The notes beneath the pieces were generated by a model that was given only the letters and a program-made list of their open reading frames with translations, was not told the origin of the DNA and made no database searches. 64,000 bases of DNA from the NCBI GenBank assembly GCA_964036665.1, contig OZ038533.1, positions 12,360,413-12,424,412 of the forward strand, written 5' to 3'. Of this stretch, positions 1 through 13,600 are shown piece by piece. Within the stretch, counting starts at the first letter, position 1; each line of letters opens with the position of its first letter. The position numbers were made by a program, and so were the translations under genes. Origin of the DNA: Gordius sp. MW1 (lineage: Eukaryota; Nematomorpha; Gordioida; Gordea; Gordiidae).

Positions 1-570
1 GTAAAATCCCTCCCATTAAAAACATAATCATTTCTCGGAAATGTAATTTCTGGCACATCAGTCTAGACGGAGTGGTATTAACATATGTCTGAGATCTATT
101 TTTTGAAGACCCCCGCAATTACGTAACCGCAAATGCAGAGGAAGCGGGATATACCAAACCTTTCAGCAACTCCGGGCCCTCAACCACGATTGGAATTCAA
201 TACTCCCTATAATGCAAGACAGGACGGAGTGGAAAACCTTCTCTTCGTCCCACTTTCCCAAGTCGTACCCTCCCGTGACGAGATAAATGCTTCCTCCTTC
301 GTACCTAGCGCCACATCCCGACCACTCTGTCAAAGGGAATATCGTCTCCATTATATATAATTTTTTTTTTAATTTTTCTTTTGTTTACTAATAACGTACT
401 AATCCATTTTTATATATACATATACTAACACACTAACCTACTAACAAATGAACACGTAACCTCTGGTTATCGTGGCCCGAGATGCATCGCATAGGTGTCA
501 GATGGGACTCAATCTTAGCTTGATTTAGCTAAGCTCTTGAATGTCATCGGGGCAAATACATACATACATA
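1..570. other. Unassigned region, possible non-LTR retrotransposon tail
   Basis: No gene is recognised. Positions 133-360 stay open for 75 codons on the + strand, but the peptide resembles nothing I know and has no clear splice context. The stretch ends in a CATA/TACA microsatellite (about 555-571) just after GGGGCAAATACATACATAC. That layout is typical of a non-LTR retrotransposon 3' tail, so 1-570 may be the end of such an element read on the + strand. This is inference only. Confidence 0.25.
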
Positions 571-2945
571 CTACCACTGCTGTCAATGGTTAATTTATCT
601 TATTCCTCCCTTTCTATATTTGCTTATGCAAAATATTTCATAAACCATTTTTGGGGTATTTATTTTTTGGCCGCACGGCATGGGCGTAGCTGAGGGGGGA
701 GGCAGGGGGAACGGCCACCCCCCCCCTAAATTAAAAAAAAAACTTAATACAAAAACCCTTAAAAATTAAAAAAAAATTATGTTTTGCCCTCCCCCTAATT
801 GAACTTTAAAGATTTTCGCCCCCCCCCTAATCCAAAACCTGGCTACGCTCATGCCGCACGGTTATTCTTCGTGTATCTTAAATTTTTTACCAAAATTAAT
901 TAATAGTATCGTATGAGGGGATATTTATTTTTTATTGATAAGCAAGGTATAAACTTGATTAATAAAATTTACAATAGTTTAATGGAAAAAATTTAATAGT
1001 GATTTTTGCAAGTTCAATTATTTGCCTTTGATAATTCACTTTAGCCTCGTTTTACGCATAGACTAGATATCATGCTTATCAACGCACAAAATTACTTTTT
1101 TCCGCCATTTTGATGTGAACATGGTAAAGTGGTGGTTATATAGGTATTAGTAATTTTTGTAAATGAAATAATCTTAAAAAGGTAAATAAAAAAATATTGA
1201 ATTAGGTAGATGTCAAAAACAGTATTCTAAAATAAATACAATATATGTTTAATAAATATAGCGCCATCTTTATTGTGTATAATATTAATTTATTAACGTT
1301 AGTTTAGATATATAAACTTGTAAGGAAGGTAAATTGACAGTTATTGACCAAAACATTTTTATTTAATTTATTTCTTAAATTAATTCTTAGTTTTTGATTT
1401 ATATTACGGGAATGATTATGAAGAAAGAATATTATGATTTTTAAAAACTATTAAATTAATTAAAAAAATTCAAATGTGTAAAATCTTGATTAATAAGGTG
1501 ATTGTTTAATGAATTAAAAAATTATAACTGATTTAATGAAAAAATATTTTATTTAATATTATAAATTTATGTTTTTTTTGAATTCTAATTTTGAAGTTAT
1601 TAAAGCTAGAGTACGTAGTTTTACATAAGAGTAACAATTCCTTAGAGGGACATATTAAGCTAAAATTTTATATATTAATTAAATGATAATTATTCTTCAA
1701 ATAATTCTTAAAGATGATAAAAATAGCTATATGAAGCCTTAAAATTGATATGTCCTGCATTTCTTTAAATGAAATTATACTATATATAATAATAATAAAA
1801 TTCATATGATTGGCCTTTTTCTGAAAGAGCAATTTATCTTTTTCTTTATAGGTAAATTAAAAATGTTTGTTACAAAAAATAAATAATAAAATATTTAGTT
1901 TTGTAAATAATAATCTAAATAATGAAAGTTTATTGGTTTATCTGTACTGAATCAAAAATTGTTGGAATGAAATTTTCCCTCAATTGATGATGATAGTTTG
2001 TTGAAGTTGGATAGAACATATCCCTGGTAAAATGATAAGAGCATACTCTATAATGGATTGTTGGTTGGAATTCTTTTTTTAACTTATAAATCCATGTTTT
2101 GAGATCCATTTTCTAGAAAAAGTTTAGATGGGAATGTAGGTAGTGTATTTTAAGCGACATTCGGCATTCAATTTTCTATATAACTACTACTAATTACTCA
2201 GTGGTTGTGACCTATTAAAGTACAATCTTATTAACTCTTCATCCCTTCTTCCTTAATTGAATTAGAATTTCCCACTTCTCTAATTCCCTTTTTCCACTTC
2301 GCATGTACGAAACATTTTAAATAATAATACAAGTTTGTTTATAAATTCCTGCATTCTTTAGCTTTATTAGTTCTTATTAAATTGTTTAAAAAATATAATT
2401 ACTGAAACTAATTTTTTAGGTAATTACAGATGTTAATTACTAATTCTAATAAGGGCCATGCAAATAAAGTGTACTACCTCTTCCAATAAGTTTTGTTATG
2501 TGTGTATCCTTTAGAAAAATGACAAAATCGGTGGCTCAGTTGTATGAAAGAATTTTTAGTATTCCTTGCATGGATTACGAAAAACGCTTCGCCCTACATG
2601 TTATATGCAATTCATATTGCGACTCGAGTTTGTACCTTTGCTTATCAAGAAAAAATAAATATTACAATACTATTAATTAATTTTGGTAAAATAATTAAAG
2701 ATACACAAAATTAGGGGGGAGGTGGCAAAACATAATTTTTTTTAATTTTTAAGGGTTTTTATATTGAAATTTTTTTTTAGGGAAGGGGGCGGCCGTTCTC
2801 CCCTGCCCCCCCCATAGCTACGCCCATGCCGTGCGGCAAAAAATAAATACCGCAAAAAATGATTTATGAAATATTTTGCATATGCGAATATAGGAAGAGG
2901 TGAATAAGAAATTAACCATTGACAGCAGTGGTAGTAGTAAAGTGG
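571..2945. mobile_element. Foldback-like element with about 235-bp inverted arms
   Basis: The left arm (571-802) starts CTACCACTGCTGTCAATGG. It is repeated in inverse at 2708-2945, which ends CCATTGACAGCAGTGGTAG. Both arms carry a copy of the G-rich GGGCGTAGC repeat. The interior (803-2707) is AT-rich with no recognisable transposase. One 60-codon open stretch (2498-2680) begins shortly after a CCTTTAG that could be a splice acceptor, but its product is unknown. No target-site duplication could be fixed because the left flank is a TAC/CATA microsatellite. It could be a non-autonomous DNA transposon or an inverted duplication. Confidence 0.6.
677..862. repeat. G-rich palindromic interspersed repeat, copy 1
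   Basis: The unit begins GGCATGGGCGTAGC and ends GCTACGCTCATGCC, so its ends are inverted copies. Poly-G/poly-C runs lie just inside each end, with an AT-rich centre. Other copies or parts occur at 2708-2840, 18621-18785, 20745-20790, 23034-23175 plus 26024-26045, 34318-34445, 61193-61393 and 63005-63140. It has the form of a MITE-like family with no coding capacity. Confidence 0.6.
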
Positions 2946-4029
2946 TAGTAGTAGAGTAGATAAACAACACGCACTTAATTCCTAGTGTTGAAGAGTAGGG
3001 AAAGAGACCTTAAGTCTGGGGTAATTTGCCAATGTAAATAGAGGGAGGGATAAGTTAATTTTGTTTATAATTTAAAAAGTTAATGTGACACGATTAAAAA
3101 AACTTGTGAATACATTCCTTTTTATCTACGAATTAAATCTATTAATTAAAATTTTTACCCATTAATTTGCAAGTTATTGACGTTTAAAATACGCTAAAAT
3201 CGGTATTTTTGGCAACTTTGACAGCAAATATCTAAAATATTTGACGTATAGGGAAAAAACTAAAAACATATTTGTGTTCACAGTAAAAAACTCTACCAGA
3301 ATCCGCAAACAGTTTGCCGGTTGATTTTTCTCTTGTTGAACCGTGTTATTATAAAGATTAATAAATATTGATTTTTTAGTTGTAAACATAATAAATTTTT
3401 TCTCAAATATAATTTCAAGTACTAATATCGCCTCCTCAATATAATTGATATTATTAAAAAAAAATAAATATAAAATAATTATTTTGATTGAAAATATTAT
3501 TACTTTTCTAAAATTTAACAAAGATTAATATCACTAATAAAAAGTACATTCTTACTTTAAATGTATGAATATTCTTAAAATTTCTTTATTATTTTTATTT
3601 TCTGATATTTCTTTTATATATGAATATTCTTAAAATTCTTTATTATTTTTATTTTCTGATATTTCCCTATTTTATTTATTTGTTCCTATTTTCACTTCTG
3701 ACGCCATAAGAACGAATAACGAATAAGGCGTTTTTTTAATCATTAAATTTATTAAAATAATATAATATCTCTATCTATATGAAAATCAATATTAATCATG
3801 AATACGATATTTTTTTAACATAGCTAGTTATTAAAGTATATCATACAAATCATAAAATATCGTATGATGCAAGGGGGGGGGATCTTGCAACAGGCACACG
3901 TAAAACATAAAATATCGTGCGACGTAAAGGGGAAAAGGAAATCTTTCGACATACTCATTCATGACAGTAAGAATCCATAAAAATTAAATAAATTTTTGTA
4001 TAAAAACCCCTATGTGAATGATTAAATTT
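2946..4029. other. Intergenic AT-rich DNA with two small local duplications
   Basis: No gene is seen. A unit of about 54 bp beginning TGAATATTCTTAAAATT is tandemly duplicated at 3567-3665. A pair of related stretches, each containing CATAAAATATCGT, lies at 3851-3935 around a short G run. The long open stretch on the - strand (3174-3521) is a product of T/A richness and has no codon-like complexity. Confidence 0.4.
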
Positions 4030-4203
4030 GATAGAAATTCCAGGACGTTAATAGACTTGTAGGCCCGTTCTAGCCCGTTTTAAAACTTCTTTGGCCCGCC
4101 CGAGCCTGCCTCCGTTAAAATCTTTTCTTTTCAAAGCCCGTCCTTACCTGCCCGCGGGTCGGGCTTTTAGAACAGTCCGCCAGCCTGCCCATACAGATCT
4201 CTA
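4030..4203. repeat. GC-rich arm of a hAT-like non-autonomous element
   Basis: The stretch holds repeated GGCCCG/GCCCGTC words and stops at CATACAGATCTCTA. Read in reverse this is TAGAGATCTGTATGGGC, close to the ends at 22406 and 23176. It looks like the right arm of the TAGAGANNTGCA-ended hAT-like family. The opposite end was not found. Confidence 0.4.
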
Positions 4204-4221
4204 GTCGATTTTAATTAAAAA

Positions 4222-4475
4222 CCAGGGGCTTCGCCACGGGTGAGGAGGGAGGAGGGGAGAGAGAGCTTTGAGGGCTGCGCCCTAAAACACCCCGCCTAAG
4301 GTTTCGACCTGAAGCCCCTTTTTTCTCCTTCGGACTTGCGCCTAGCTCTGAGGGTTCTCAAAAAATTCTTCCATACTCCGAATAAACGTAGCGCATTTGC
4401 TATGCTTCCTATGGTAGAAAGAAAGGGAGAGATGAATGGGGTTGGAGAATGCCTATGAGGGGGAACGATTTATAT
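4222..4475 (-). mobile_element. 3'-end fragment of a Helentron-type element (HINE), reversed
   Basis: Read on the - strand this matches the last about 250 bp of the HINEs at 29424 and 50646. It has a block containing CATTCTCCAACC, a degenerate GCATAGCAAATGCG motif, a block equivalent to CATAGTATAGAAG, and short GC hairpins. The rest of the element is not recognisable to the right, so this is a truncated copy. Confidence 0.45.
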
Positions 4476-4640
4476 TGTGTTAAATGAGGTAACAACAAAC
4501 AGGAGTTAGAACAAATTAAATTTACATAGCAGACATTTTAATTTTATATTTTATGTCATAGGTTATGCAAATCTGTCAAAAACTTTGATAGGTTATAGAA
4601 TTTTGAACAGTAGATTTTTTGAATAATAGTGCTCTAATCT

Positions 4641-5758
4641 AGTGCTGTAAACAGTTGTAAAAAAATCGAACGCGTTCGCGTTCAACGTTCATTGACGAAA
4701 ATCGAACGCGTTCACGTTCAAGTTCGTTTAAAAAAAAAGGAACGCGTTCACGTTCATGAACGCGTTCACGTTTACGTTCGTTCAAAATTTTATGATAAAT
4801 TTTTTAAAATTTAATTTAATATAAATAAATGTCTTATATTTTTTAATACAATAAATAGCCATGATTAAAAATAATAGTTTTATTTCGACAATATAATTAT
4901 AAATCAATATAATCTATTTTCTTATTGATTTTTATTTTTAATAATAATTGATTTTCAAAATTGTCGTCTGATAAGCAGGAACGCTTGGCAGTTAATACAG
5001 CATTAGCTATACTAAAAACCCGCTCCGGCAGATGAGGGGATTGGAGTATTGTACTTAATAAACAAATCTCTTTAAAGCAGGAAATTTATTAAAAACATTT
5101 AATGTTTTATCCCTAGCTTCAAAAAAGTGCGATAAGATATGATCCTCCAAGCCGCACTCCCTTTACTGCCTCGTCAAAAAAAACGATGATAGTTCTTTCA
5201 TTATCAATTCTAGGGCTTTCAAACCCTTTTTTCAAAAAACTAAAAGTTTATTCTTTTTTACATTTAGTAATTATTGAATTCGGTCCTTTATATGAAATGA
5301 GTGAAAAATATTTATCTTTTGGCCATGGCAATGTCAATTCATCTGCTGATTTTGAATATTCAGAATCTGAAGATGACGACGTATAATATTATGATTGTCC
5401 ATATTAACCTAAAATTAAACTATAATAATTAATAATATTATATTAATTAACTTTAATCTTATCTTCTTTTGCACGTTATAGTATGTTAAAAGTATTTCGG
5501 AATTGGTAATAGGAAACAGGAAAAATAGCTGATTAAAAAACATAAGACTTTTTTGTTAAAAATTCGGATTAACATTAATTTTCAAATAAATGAAATTAAA
5601 AAGGGTTTTTAAAATTGAACGAACGTTAAATTCGAACGCGTTCATCAAAAAAAGGAACGCGTTCACGTTCAAAGTTCACCAAAAAATAAATGAACGCCGT
5701 TCGTGAACGCGTTCATAAAATTTGAACGCGTTCCGTGAACGCGTTCATTTACAGCACT
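4641..5758. mobile_element. hAT element with GAACGCGTTC-rich subterminal arms
   Basis: The terminal inverted repeats are AGTGCTGTAAA (left) and TTTACAGCACT (right). The flanks carry an 8-bp duplication with one mismatch, TCTAATCT against ACTAATCT, as expected for the hAT superfamily. Both arms (4665-4785 and 5620-5750) are packed with the self-complementary word GAACGCGTTC and variants. The interior keeps a scrap of hAT transposase on the - strand (4945-5040). At 1118 bp it is too short to be autonomous. Confidence 0.75.
4945..5040 (-). pseudogene. hAT transposase C-terminal fragment
   Basis: One - strand frame reads PERVFSIANAVLTAKRS followed by a serine/aspartate-rich stretch. This matches the SERxFSxAGxxxxxxRxxL signature of the hAT C-terminal dimerisation region. 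Only about 30 residues are readable and the rest of the transposase is gone. The fragment sits inside the element at 4641-5758 and identifies its superfamily. Confidence 0.6.
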
Positions 5759-5788
5759 ACTAATCTAATGCAGATGTACTAAAATGTG

Positions 5789-7615
5789 GGCCTAGGCTAT
5801 GTATTCTCGATTCAGAGTGATAAATAACAAAACGTAAAACGCATTTCTTAAACGTTCCATTCCCGAGCGCAATCATCGCGTTCGTTAATTTGTGTGTTAT
5901 TGTTTACAAACGTTTATATTCGCCATTTTTGCTTGTTCTAATCCATATGGTAACAACAACATTTTGTGGCAATATAAAGGTATGATAAATAGATATATTA
6001 ACTATTTTCCTAGATAAATAATTTTGAATTTTTAATCTTTTCAAACAAGATTTGTTCATTAATTTAACATTTTGTGGCAATAAAAAGGTATGATAAATAG
6101 GTATATTAACTATTTTCCTAGATAAATAATTTTGAATTATTTTCTTAGATCAGTTGCAAAAGAGGTGGGAAAAATACATCAACCATTCAAAGGTCCAACA
6201 TATTTGTCTCATTTACTAAAACATCAATCAATAGTTGATTCAAATACATCAACCATTCAAATGTTCAACATATTTGTCTCATTTAATAAAACATCAATAA
6301 ATAGTTGATTAACCATTGTATTTAAGAATTTATAACATATATCTAATAGGTTTTTTTAATGAGGTTGGAAACCTTATTTGTTATCCGTGTAATACAATAA
6401 ACCTTGTGTTGTTGCTTATATTATTGTTAGTGTTTCAACATATTAATACTATTTGTGAGTCAGGGAGAGTTACAATTATTAATTGCTATGCAATTTATAT
6501 TGATAAGAATGACCATTTAAGTATTTTATCAAATTTATAATATGATTTTCATTAGAAATCATTAGTATAACAATTTACAATTTTGCATACATATTCTGAC
6601 AAATCCTTAAATATTAGTTTGTAAAAATCTGAATACATTTATACATATTTCATTAAGAGTCACATAATATAAGTGCTGTTTTCTTATTTTAAGAGTTAAT
6701 TGGTAGTATTAGAATTCCTGTATGTTCTAAAAGTGCAAAAGCTTTGTGCATATGGTTACCAACAATTTATTAATTCTATTTTCAAAACTTATTTTTTAAA
6801 TGTTATAATCTAAAAGTTACTCAAGATAGTTACCAACAATCTTCTATTTCATTTTTTATAAAAGGCACATATAAAAATGTCAAAAGCATTTTCAATATTT
6901 TTTACCTGATGTCATAACCTAAAAGTTACTCAAGATAGTTACCAACAATCTTCTATTTCATTTTTTATAAAATGCACGTATAAAAATGTCAAAAGCATTT
7001 TCAAATCTAATTTTTTATAACATGCTATCTTAAAAAATACAGTTTATTTAAATTTGAGCCAAATTCAGCAAACCTTTTAGGAAATTTATTGAATCTCTAA
7101 AAAAACAACACTCAAATATGTCAGCTGCAGTTTATTATTTTTAAACAATAAGAAACAATGGTGAATCAACTATTGATTGATGTTTTAGTAAATAAGACAA
7201 ATATGTTGAACATTTGAATGGTTGATGAATTTTTCCCACCTCTTTTGCAACTGATCTAAGAAAATAATTAAAAATTATTTATCTAGGAAAATAGTTAATA
7301 TATCAATTTATCATACCTTTTTATTGCCACAAAATGTTGAATAAATGAACAAATCTTGTTTGAAAAGATTAAAAATTCAAAATTATTTATCTAGGAAAAT
7401 AGTTATTATATCTATTTATCATACCTTTCTTTTCCCACAAAATGTTGTTGTTACCATATGAATTAGAACAAGCAAAAATGGCGAATTTAAAAAAATGTAA
7501 GCAATAACACACAAATTAACGAACGCGATGATTGCGCTCGGGAATGGAACGTTTAAGAAATGCGTTTTACGTTTTGTTATTTATCACTCTGAATCGAGAA
7601 TACATAGCCTAGGCC
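5789..7615. mobile_element. Mutator-like (MULE) element with about 500-bp terminal inverted repeats
   Basis: The ends are perfect inverted copies starting GGCCTAGGCTATGTATTC. The arms run about 5789-6310 and 7130-7615. The flanks show a 9-bp duplication with one mismatch, TAAAATGTG at 5780-5788 and TAAAAGGTG at 7616-7624. Long arms with a 9-bp duplication fit Mutator-like elements. Inside each arm a block with ACTATTTTCCTAGATAAATA is repeated. The centre has a tandem repeat of about 110 bp (6812-7010). No transposase is visible. It lies directly upstream of ATG5. Confidence 0.7.
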
Positions 7616-7624
7616 TAAAAGGTG

Positions 7625-7640
7625 TGTATTTATAAAATCC
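7625..7640 (+). promoter_or_regulatory. TATA-like sequence upstream of ATG5
   Basis: TATTTATAAAATCC lies about 45-55 bp before the ATG5 start codon, immediately to the right of the target duplication of the MULE-like element. The match to a TATA box is only by sequence. In AT-rich DNA such a match is weak evidence. Confidence 0.2.
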
Positions 7641-7679
7641 TAAGCGCTTCAAGTCGTAAAATGGCTAATATTCTACAAA

Positions 7680-10600
7680 ATGGATGAACTTTTTGTTATT
7701 GCTAATAAAGTTTGGCATGGCAAGATAACAGTTAGTCTAAGATTATCCAATGAAGAGATTAGAACATTATATACTCCTGAAAAATACTATGTAATAAGTG
7801 AAGGTTGTATCCAATTTTGTTTAGCTAGTGTTATCTAGATGTTCTTATTTCCACATGTACCTTAAAGATTTCAAGGCTTACTTCAAAAATATTATTAAAT
7901 TTGATAATGATATAGAAAAGGTTCAATGGTGGCTAGAATTTAAAGGAAAACCTATTAAATGGTATGTTTATTGCATTGATTGTGTTAAATTTTTGAAAGG
8001 CATTATCCTGTAGGTGTCCTATATGACCTATACAATAACTCAGATGAAATATGGGATTTAATAATTCACTTTGAAGTATATGCTTATTAGTTTAATTTTT
8101 TCAACTAGTTATATATTGCATTTACCATTATCTTAGGTATTTTGTTTTTAAAATGCATAATGTATCTATTATACTTGAGTAAAAATTTAATTAAAATAAA
8201 AAATTATTGATTTTTTATCATTTTTTTTATACATATATCTTTTGAAGTTATTTTTGTTATTATGACAACTTTTGTTTTTGTAGAATTATCCAATAGATGA
8301 TTTGTTAGCCTATTCTAATCAGGCTTTAGAGGCACAATATTATTCAATGTTAAAAGAGGCAGATTATCTACAAAATAAGAGCAAGATTATTAATTCCTTA
8401 GAAAGTTCTGAAATAAAGCAACTTTGGTGTAGCATGCTCGAAGGTAACATAATATATATTTTTTGAGGTTGTTGGTTTAAATATCATGCCTTTATAATTA
8501 AGCTTAGTGCTTTCAATCAAAGTTTCAGCTAGAATTAAATAAAATGAATGAGGTAGGACTTGTCTTGGAGTCAATTTTTATATTTTCAACTAGCTTAACA
8601 TATTATTTTTAAATTTTTATCCTTATTACCCAAACCAATACAAAAATGTATCCTTAATATATACCAGGGATTTTGTCCCTGGTTCAACTTGGGGTTCATT
8701 TTTTTGTCTTGGTACATTCGCCTAGCTTTTGGGTATTAGTTTACAAAACTCATCTATACTCTGTATAAACGTAGCTCATTTGTTAGAAATTATGGGCAAA
8801 ATAGAGGGGAGAATGCCTATGAGGGGGGAGGGGCTAGTCTAAGAGGAGTCAGATAGTACTTGTAAAACGTTATATTTTCATGTTAATAATTTACTTCAAT
8901 AAATGCCAATTTTCTATATTTATAGTTCCCTTATTTTATGCATATTACTGGCTTGAGCCGAAGAAATTTCATTTTGCAGGGTTCTAGTCATAGGCCTGGA
9001 GTAAACGACTCACTACATGCCCTTGTAAGGGGGGTGTTAGATTCATATATCTTGGTATTACTAAAATGGTTGGGCTTCTTAAATTATATTTTAAATATTT
9101 TTAAACTTGCAAAGCAAAGTATTTTATATTAATTGAAAAATATAATGACTTAATCGCTCCAAAACATTTAATTTTTAATAAATCATTTCTTGATTTTTTT
9201 ATGATTTTTTTTACTTACAAGGGCCTAAAAACAATATTGTTTTAGAGGGGTATAACAAAAACACCAAGTGCAAGACTCTAGATTCGCCTAAGCAGGTGTT
9301 AAATTTTCTAATCACACTTTGGCCAGTGGTCATTCTTTCCATTGGTCAGTAGCCAGCAGACAAATAGCCTATAATTATAATATAGAAAATAATTCGATAT
9401 ACACTTTGGCCAATGGTCATTTTTTCTTATGGCCAGCAGGAAAAGCGTCTAGATACATAAATATTAAAAAACGAAAAAAATTTCAATCATACTTTGGCCA
9501 GTGACCATTTTCCACTGGTCAGTAGCCAGCAGACGATCAAAAAGCCTAAATAAATTATCAATGCAAAATTTAGGTTTATAATAAAAAGAAATTCTCAAAT
9601 TAGCAGATAGACAATTAAGATAGCAATTACCGAATTAATAATTTGGCCGGGGTCAGATAAAGTATAAGTAAGCAACGGTCATCATTATTTTGTAGGGAAT
9701 TATATAGCCAGTTTCGCAATCATCCGTTATAAAGCAAGAACCTAGACAAATAGGCAAAAGAAAATCATAAAACGGCAAATATAAATAGCTATTAATCAGA
9801 ATTTGGCCGGGGTCAGATGAAGTAGAAGTAAACAACGGTCATCATTAATTTGTCGGGAATTATTTAGCCTGTTCCGCAAACATCCGATTTATAGCAACAA
9901 CCTAGACAAGTTGCAAAAAGAAATTTATGTATAAAGCTAATCAGTCCGGTTTATAAACAATAATGGAATTTGGGCTCGAGCGAGGTAAGCCAACCAGCGG
10001 TCATAAGCTAGTGTATTTCCGAAAGCAAAATAAAAGTCATTTACATTAAGCATGAGTCCACAGCCATTTAAACCCTTATAAGTTTCCACGGCAATTATGC
10101 AAAAATTACAAGCGGGACAATCACGACACTCACTCACGACAACGAAAAGCGAGTCCATAAATTGCATAGCAATTAATATAAATATATTTCAAATTATTAT
10201 TTTATTTCTAAACTTAACCTACCGATCAACATTTTATCCTAAAATCTCGCATATATCTAATACAATCCAAGAAATTTTACCGATAATGGTTTTGCAAACT
10301 TATATTGCCAATTGTAATCATTGAGATAATATGCTGTTTGAAACTAATGCCAATAATTATTTGATAAATGTATAATAAAACCAACAAATTTTTTATGCCC
10401 TTAAAATTTTGGAAGTTAGTATTCAACTATATGCAAGACAATGGTTTTGTTACATTGAAACGAAATTTTTATAATCATTAAAAGTTACAACAGCTATATG
10501 CCTATATTTGGTCTCAACTGGATTAAAGCTTTTGGAATGCTGTTACCAAAGCGAAAATTAACGCTTTACAAAAAGATAAAGGAGAAAATTTAATTGAAAA

Positions 10601-13600
10601 TTGTTGTGCGACTTTTAATTCGATACCGTTTTAAACTTGTTGCTGATAGAAATATGCTCTATGCCAGTGGTTCTTAACCTTTTTATACACGCGGCCCCCC
10701 AAATTTTTTATAATTTGTTTGCGAACCCCCATTTTTTTCATAATAATTTATATTTGTTATATCTATAATATATTGATTTTCTATTATTTTTTCATTTTAT
10801 TATGTAATAAACATAAAACACAACTTTATTATTTCATTATCTATTTAAAATTTAAATAGATAATGAAATAATAATAACATACAAATTTCATAATTAAACA
10901 TAAAAACAATGTTTAAAATAAAAAATATATGCATTCAGAAATATATTTAATGAGATTTCTGCTGCTGAACATCTTCAGCCAATTTGTTTATTCTTGGTTC
11001 AATTGATTGTAATGCTATCCTCATGCAGGAATCTAGTCGCAATCGATTGCGTTTTTTAGTTTTTATATCCACCATAGTTGAGTAGCCTTTTTCACACAAA
11101 TATGTACTAGCGAAAGGCAGCAAATTTTAAATTGCTGCTGAAAATAATGGAGGATATTCTGCACGAATTTGTATCCAAAATTGCGGCAAACTTTTAGTTT
11201 TAAACACAGATTTTAAATTACAATCATTTATTAATTCTAATAATGAATCATAAGGCAACGAGTTCGAATCCCCTGGTGAGTATTTTTTTTTAAAGCTTTT
11301 CTGAATATTTTTATTTTATTCTAAAAAAATTTGACGGCCCCCCGGCAAACTTCTCGCGACCCCTAGGTTAAGAATCACTGCTCTTTGCGATCGTGATTAC
11401 GAATTTTAGTGAGTGAACGGGTGGCCACATTTCATGACCACTTATGTGAAGGTGTTTTTCTTAGAGTAAAAAAATTAAAAGGTATGAAAGAAATAGTTAA
11501 TTTTTTCAATCTACACATTCGTCAGTTACAACAGCCATTCATCTCGCAAAAAAACGGGGAAGAATTAAAGAATTAATACGCCTTTACTGCCTTAATTTTT
11601 ATGAGAGTTTATATCACGAATACATTAAAGATTGCCCGATGACGATCGACCTTTAAGAAGAATTGATAGTGGACTCCGGATGTTTATCGACATATCGTGA
11701 TTTGGCGTGTAGACGTCTTGGGACAATCGTGGTTTAGTACCATAATCCAAGCGGAAAGAAATTTTTAACTTGGAACTAGAAGCTAGAGCCTAATAATTTG
11801 GTGCAGAGAATGTATCATGGAATGACAATTTCCTTTAATGAAAGAGCACAATCCGGCAAGATTTAATTGGTAAAATTAGATGGGAAGTACTCAATTTAAA
11901 TCAATATGAATTATACATCGAACCGGCAAACTTGACGCGCCGATAAATTCACACTTCCTAAGTTTTTAAGATCCATAACCATACCCAGTCCGCTTTCCTT
12001 TTACCTGGTCCGTGTTATCTTATTTGTACGGGAGTCTGCCTGAATAACGAATTTTCTCACTGATTGTGTTACTCAATCTTATATAGATGAATTCGTATAG
12101 GTATAAATCTCGAATTATCTCCCCTCTAATTATTATATAATTGTCCATCTTGGGTTAGTCCCATTCATCTCTAAATAATCGTTTAAGCAGTTGTAATTAA
12201 CCTAAATTTGTGTCCTCTGATACGGATTAAATTTATTTAGGACAATAACGGTTTTTTTAATAAAAATGATTTAAGTTCATCGTGACCTCATTTAATCAAG
12301 ATATAATCTGGTTGAACCATTTTCCGTAAATTAGCCCAAGGAACATGCACAGTTTTACTTTGAATTTTTAATTGTTTTATATTACTATTTCTTTATCACC
12401 TTCTTTTGTTGGATCTTAAAATGATTTTTATAATAGAGATATTTCTTTGCTGTCGTTTTTTATGACTTTTTTAAGAAAGGTATCATTAGGCAATGGATTG
12501 CCTTTCATGTGTATTTTTTACAATGTTCCGTAGATACTTTGTATAACACTTGTTATAATAAATTATGACTTGATTTATGACACTAGCCGTCATTAGCTTA
12601 CTATACCATCATCATTTAAATTTTTAATTTTTCACCAGTAGTAAAGGGGGGTTTATATATATGGTATATGCTAAATATATAAAAGACTGTATGACAGAAA
12701 TTGAAATTTTTACATAAATATCATGAAAAAATTTAGAAAGAGTCTTCATGTCCTTAATCGTCAAATGTTAATAAATTTAGGTAATATAAAACGATTTTGT
12801 TAAACAATACTAGATATGCTTAATGAAATATAGCGGCCTCACCCATTTTGTTTAGATTCCTAATAAGTTTTGCCATTATCAAAAATTTAATCATTTCATT
12901 AATTTTAAGACCCTACCATATTTTCCTTACTATGGTCACAAATTCTAATAGACGAAAACTTTTTTTTACTTTAAGTTAAAAAAAATTCACATGAGCTTAA
13001 AAGTTGCAACTTTTTACCATTTTTCCTGTATATTGTTATTTTTATGGTTACATTACTAGGGTAGGATATAAGCATGATTATGAGATGTAGTCTTTGGGTT
13101 CAATTAAAAATGTTGCCTCAAACTTTGATACCGAGTTCCCTAAATTCTGTATACTTTCTTTCCTTTACTTCATCCAAATTTGTTACCACGCCCCCAATCT
13201 AATCATTACTGGCCTAGATTCGATAGCCTTTCTTACAATATTCCACCACTTTCTTATGTTATAGTGTCGCATGAATGTCACCTATTATAATTTTGAGCCG
13301 TACATATTTAGAAATGGTTTACCTTTGCAAATTTTGTAATCATTGTGCATTATATGGTTAAGTCCTATTGCATCCGGTGTTTTTAAAATGCCAAAATTAA
13401 CATAATAATAACTATGAATTTTTGTTGTCAACTAGGAAATTTTATTAAAGTTCAACGAATAAATTTTGTGAACATTAGTATCGTTAGATACCATAGATAA
13501 GATATTTAGCTCATATTTATTTTAGACGATTTCTACAAATTTTTCGAAGTTAACTGCAAATTGCGAAAGACTCCTCCGACCAAGGATTATCACAACTACC

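Noticed and set aside
3174..3521. 115-codon gene on the - strand
   Set aside because: The composition is almost only A/T-driven residues (I, N, K, F, L), with no domain and no splice context.
8000..8443. Apparent loss of the ATG12-acceptor lysine in ATG5 (HFE where human has HFK)
   Set aside because: Counting along human ATG5 places Lys130 in CMKEAD, not HFK. The corresponding MLKEAD is conserved here with Lys132.
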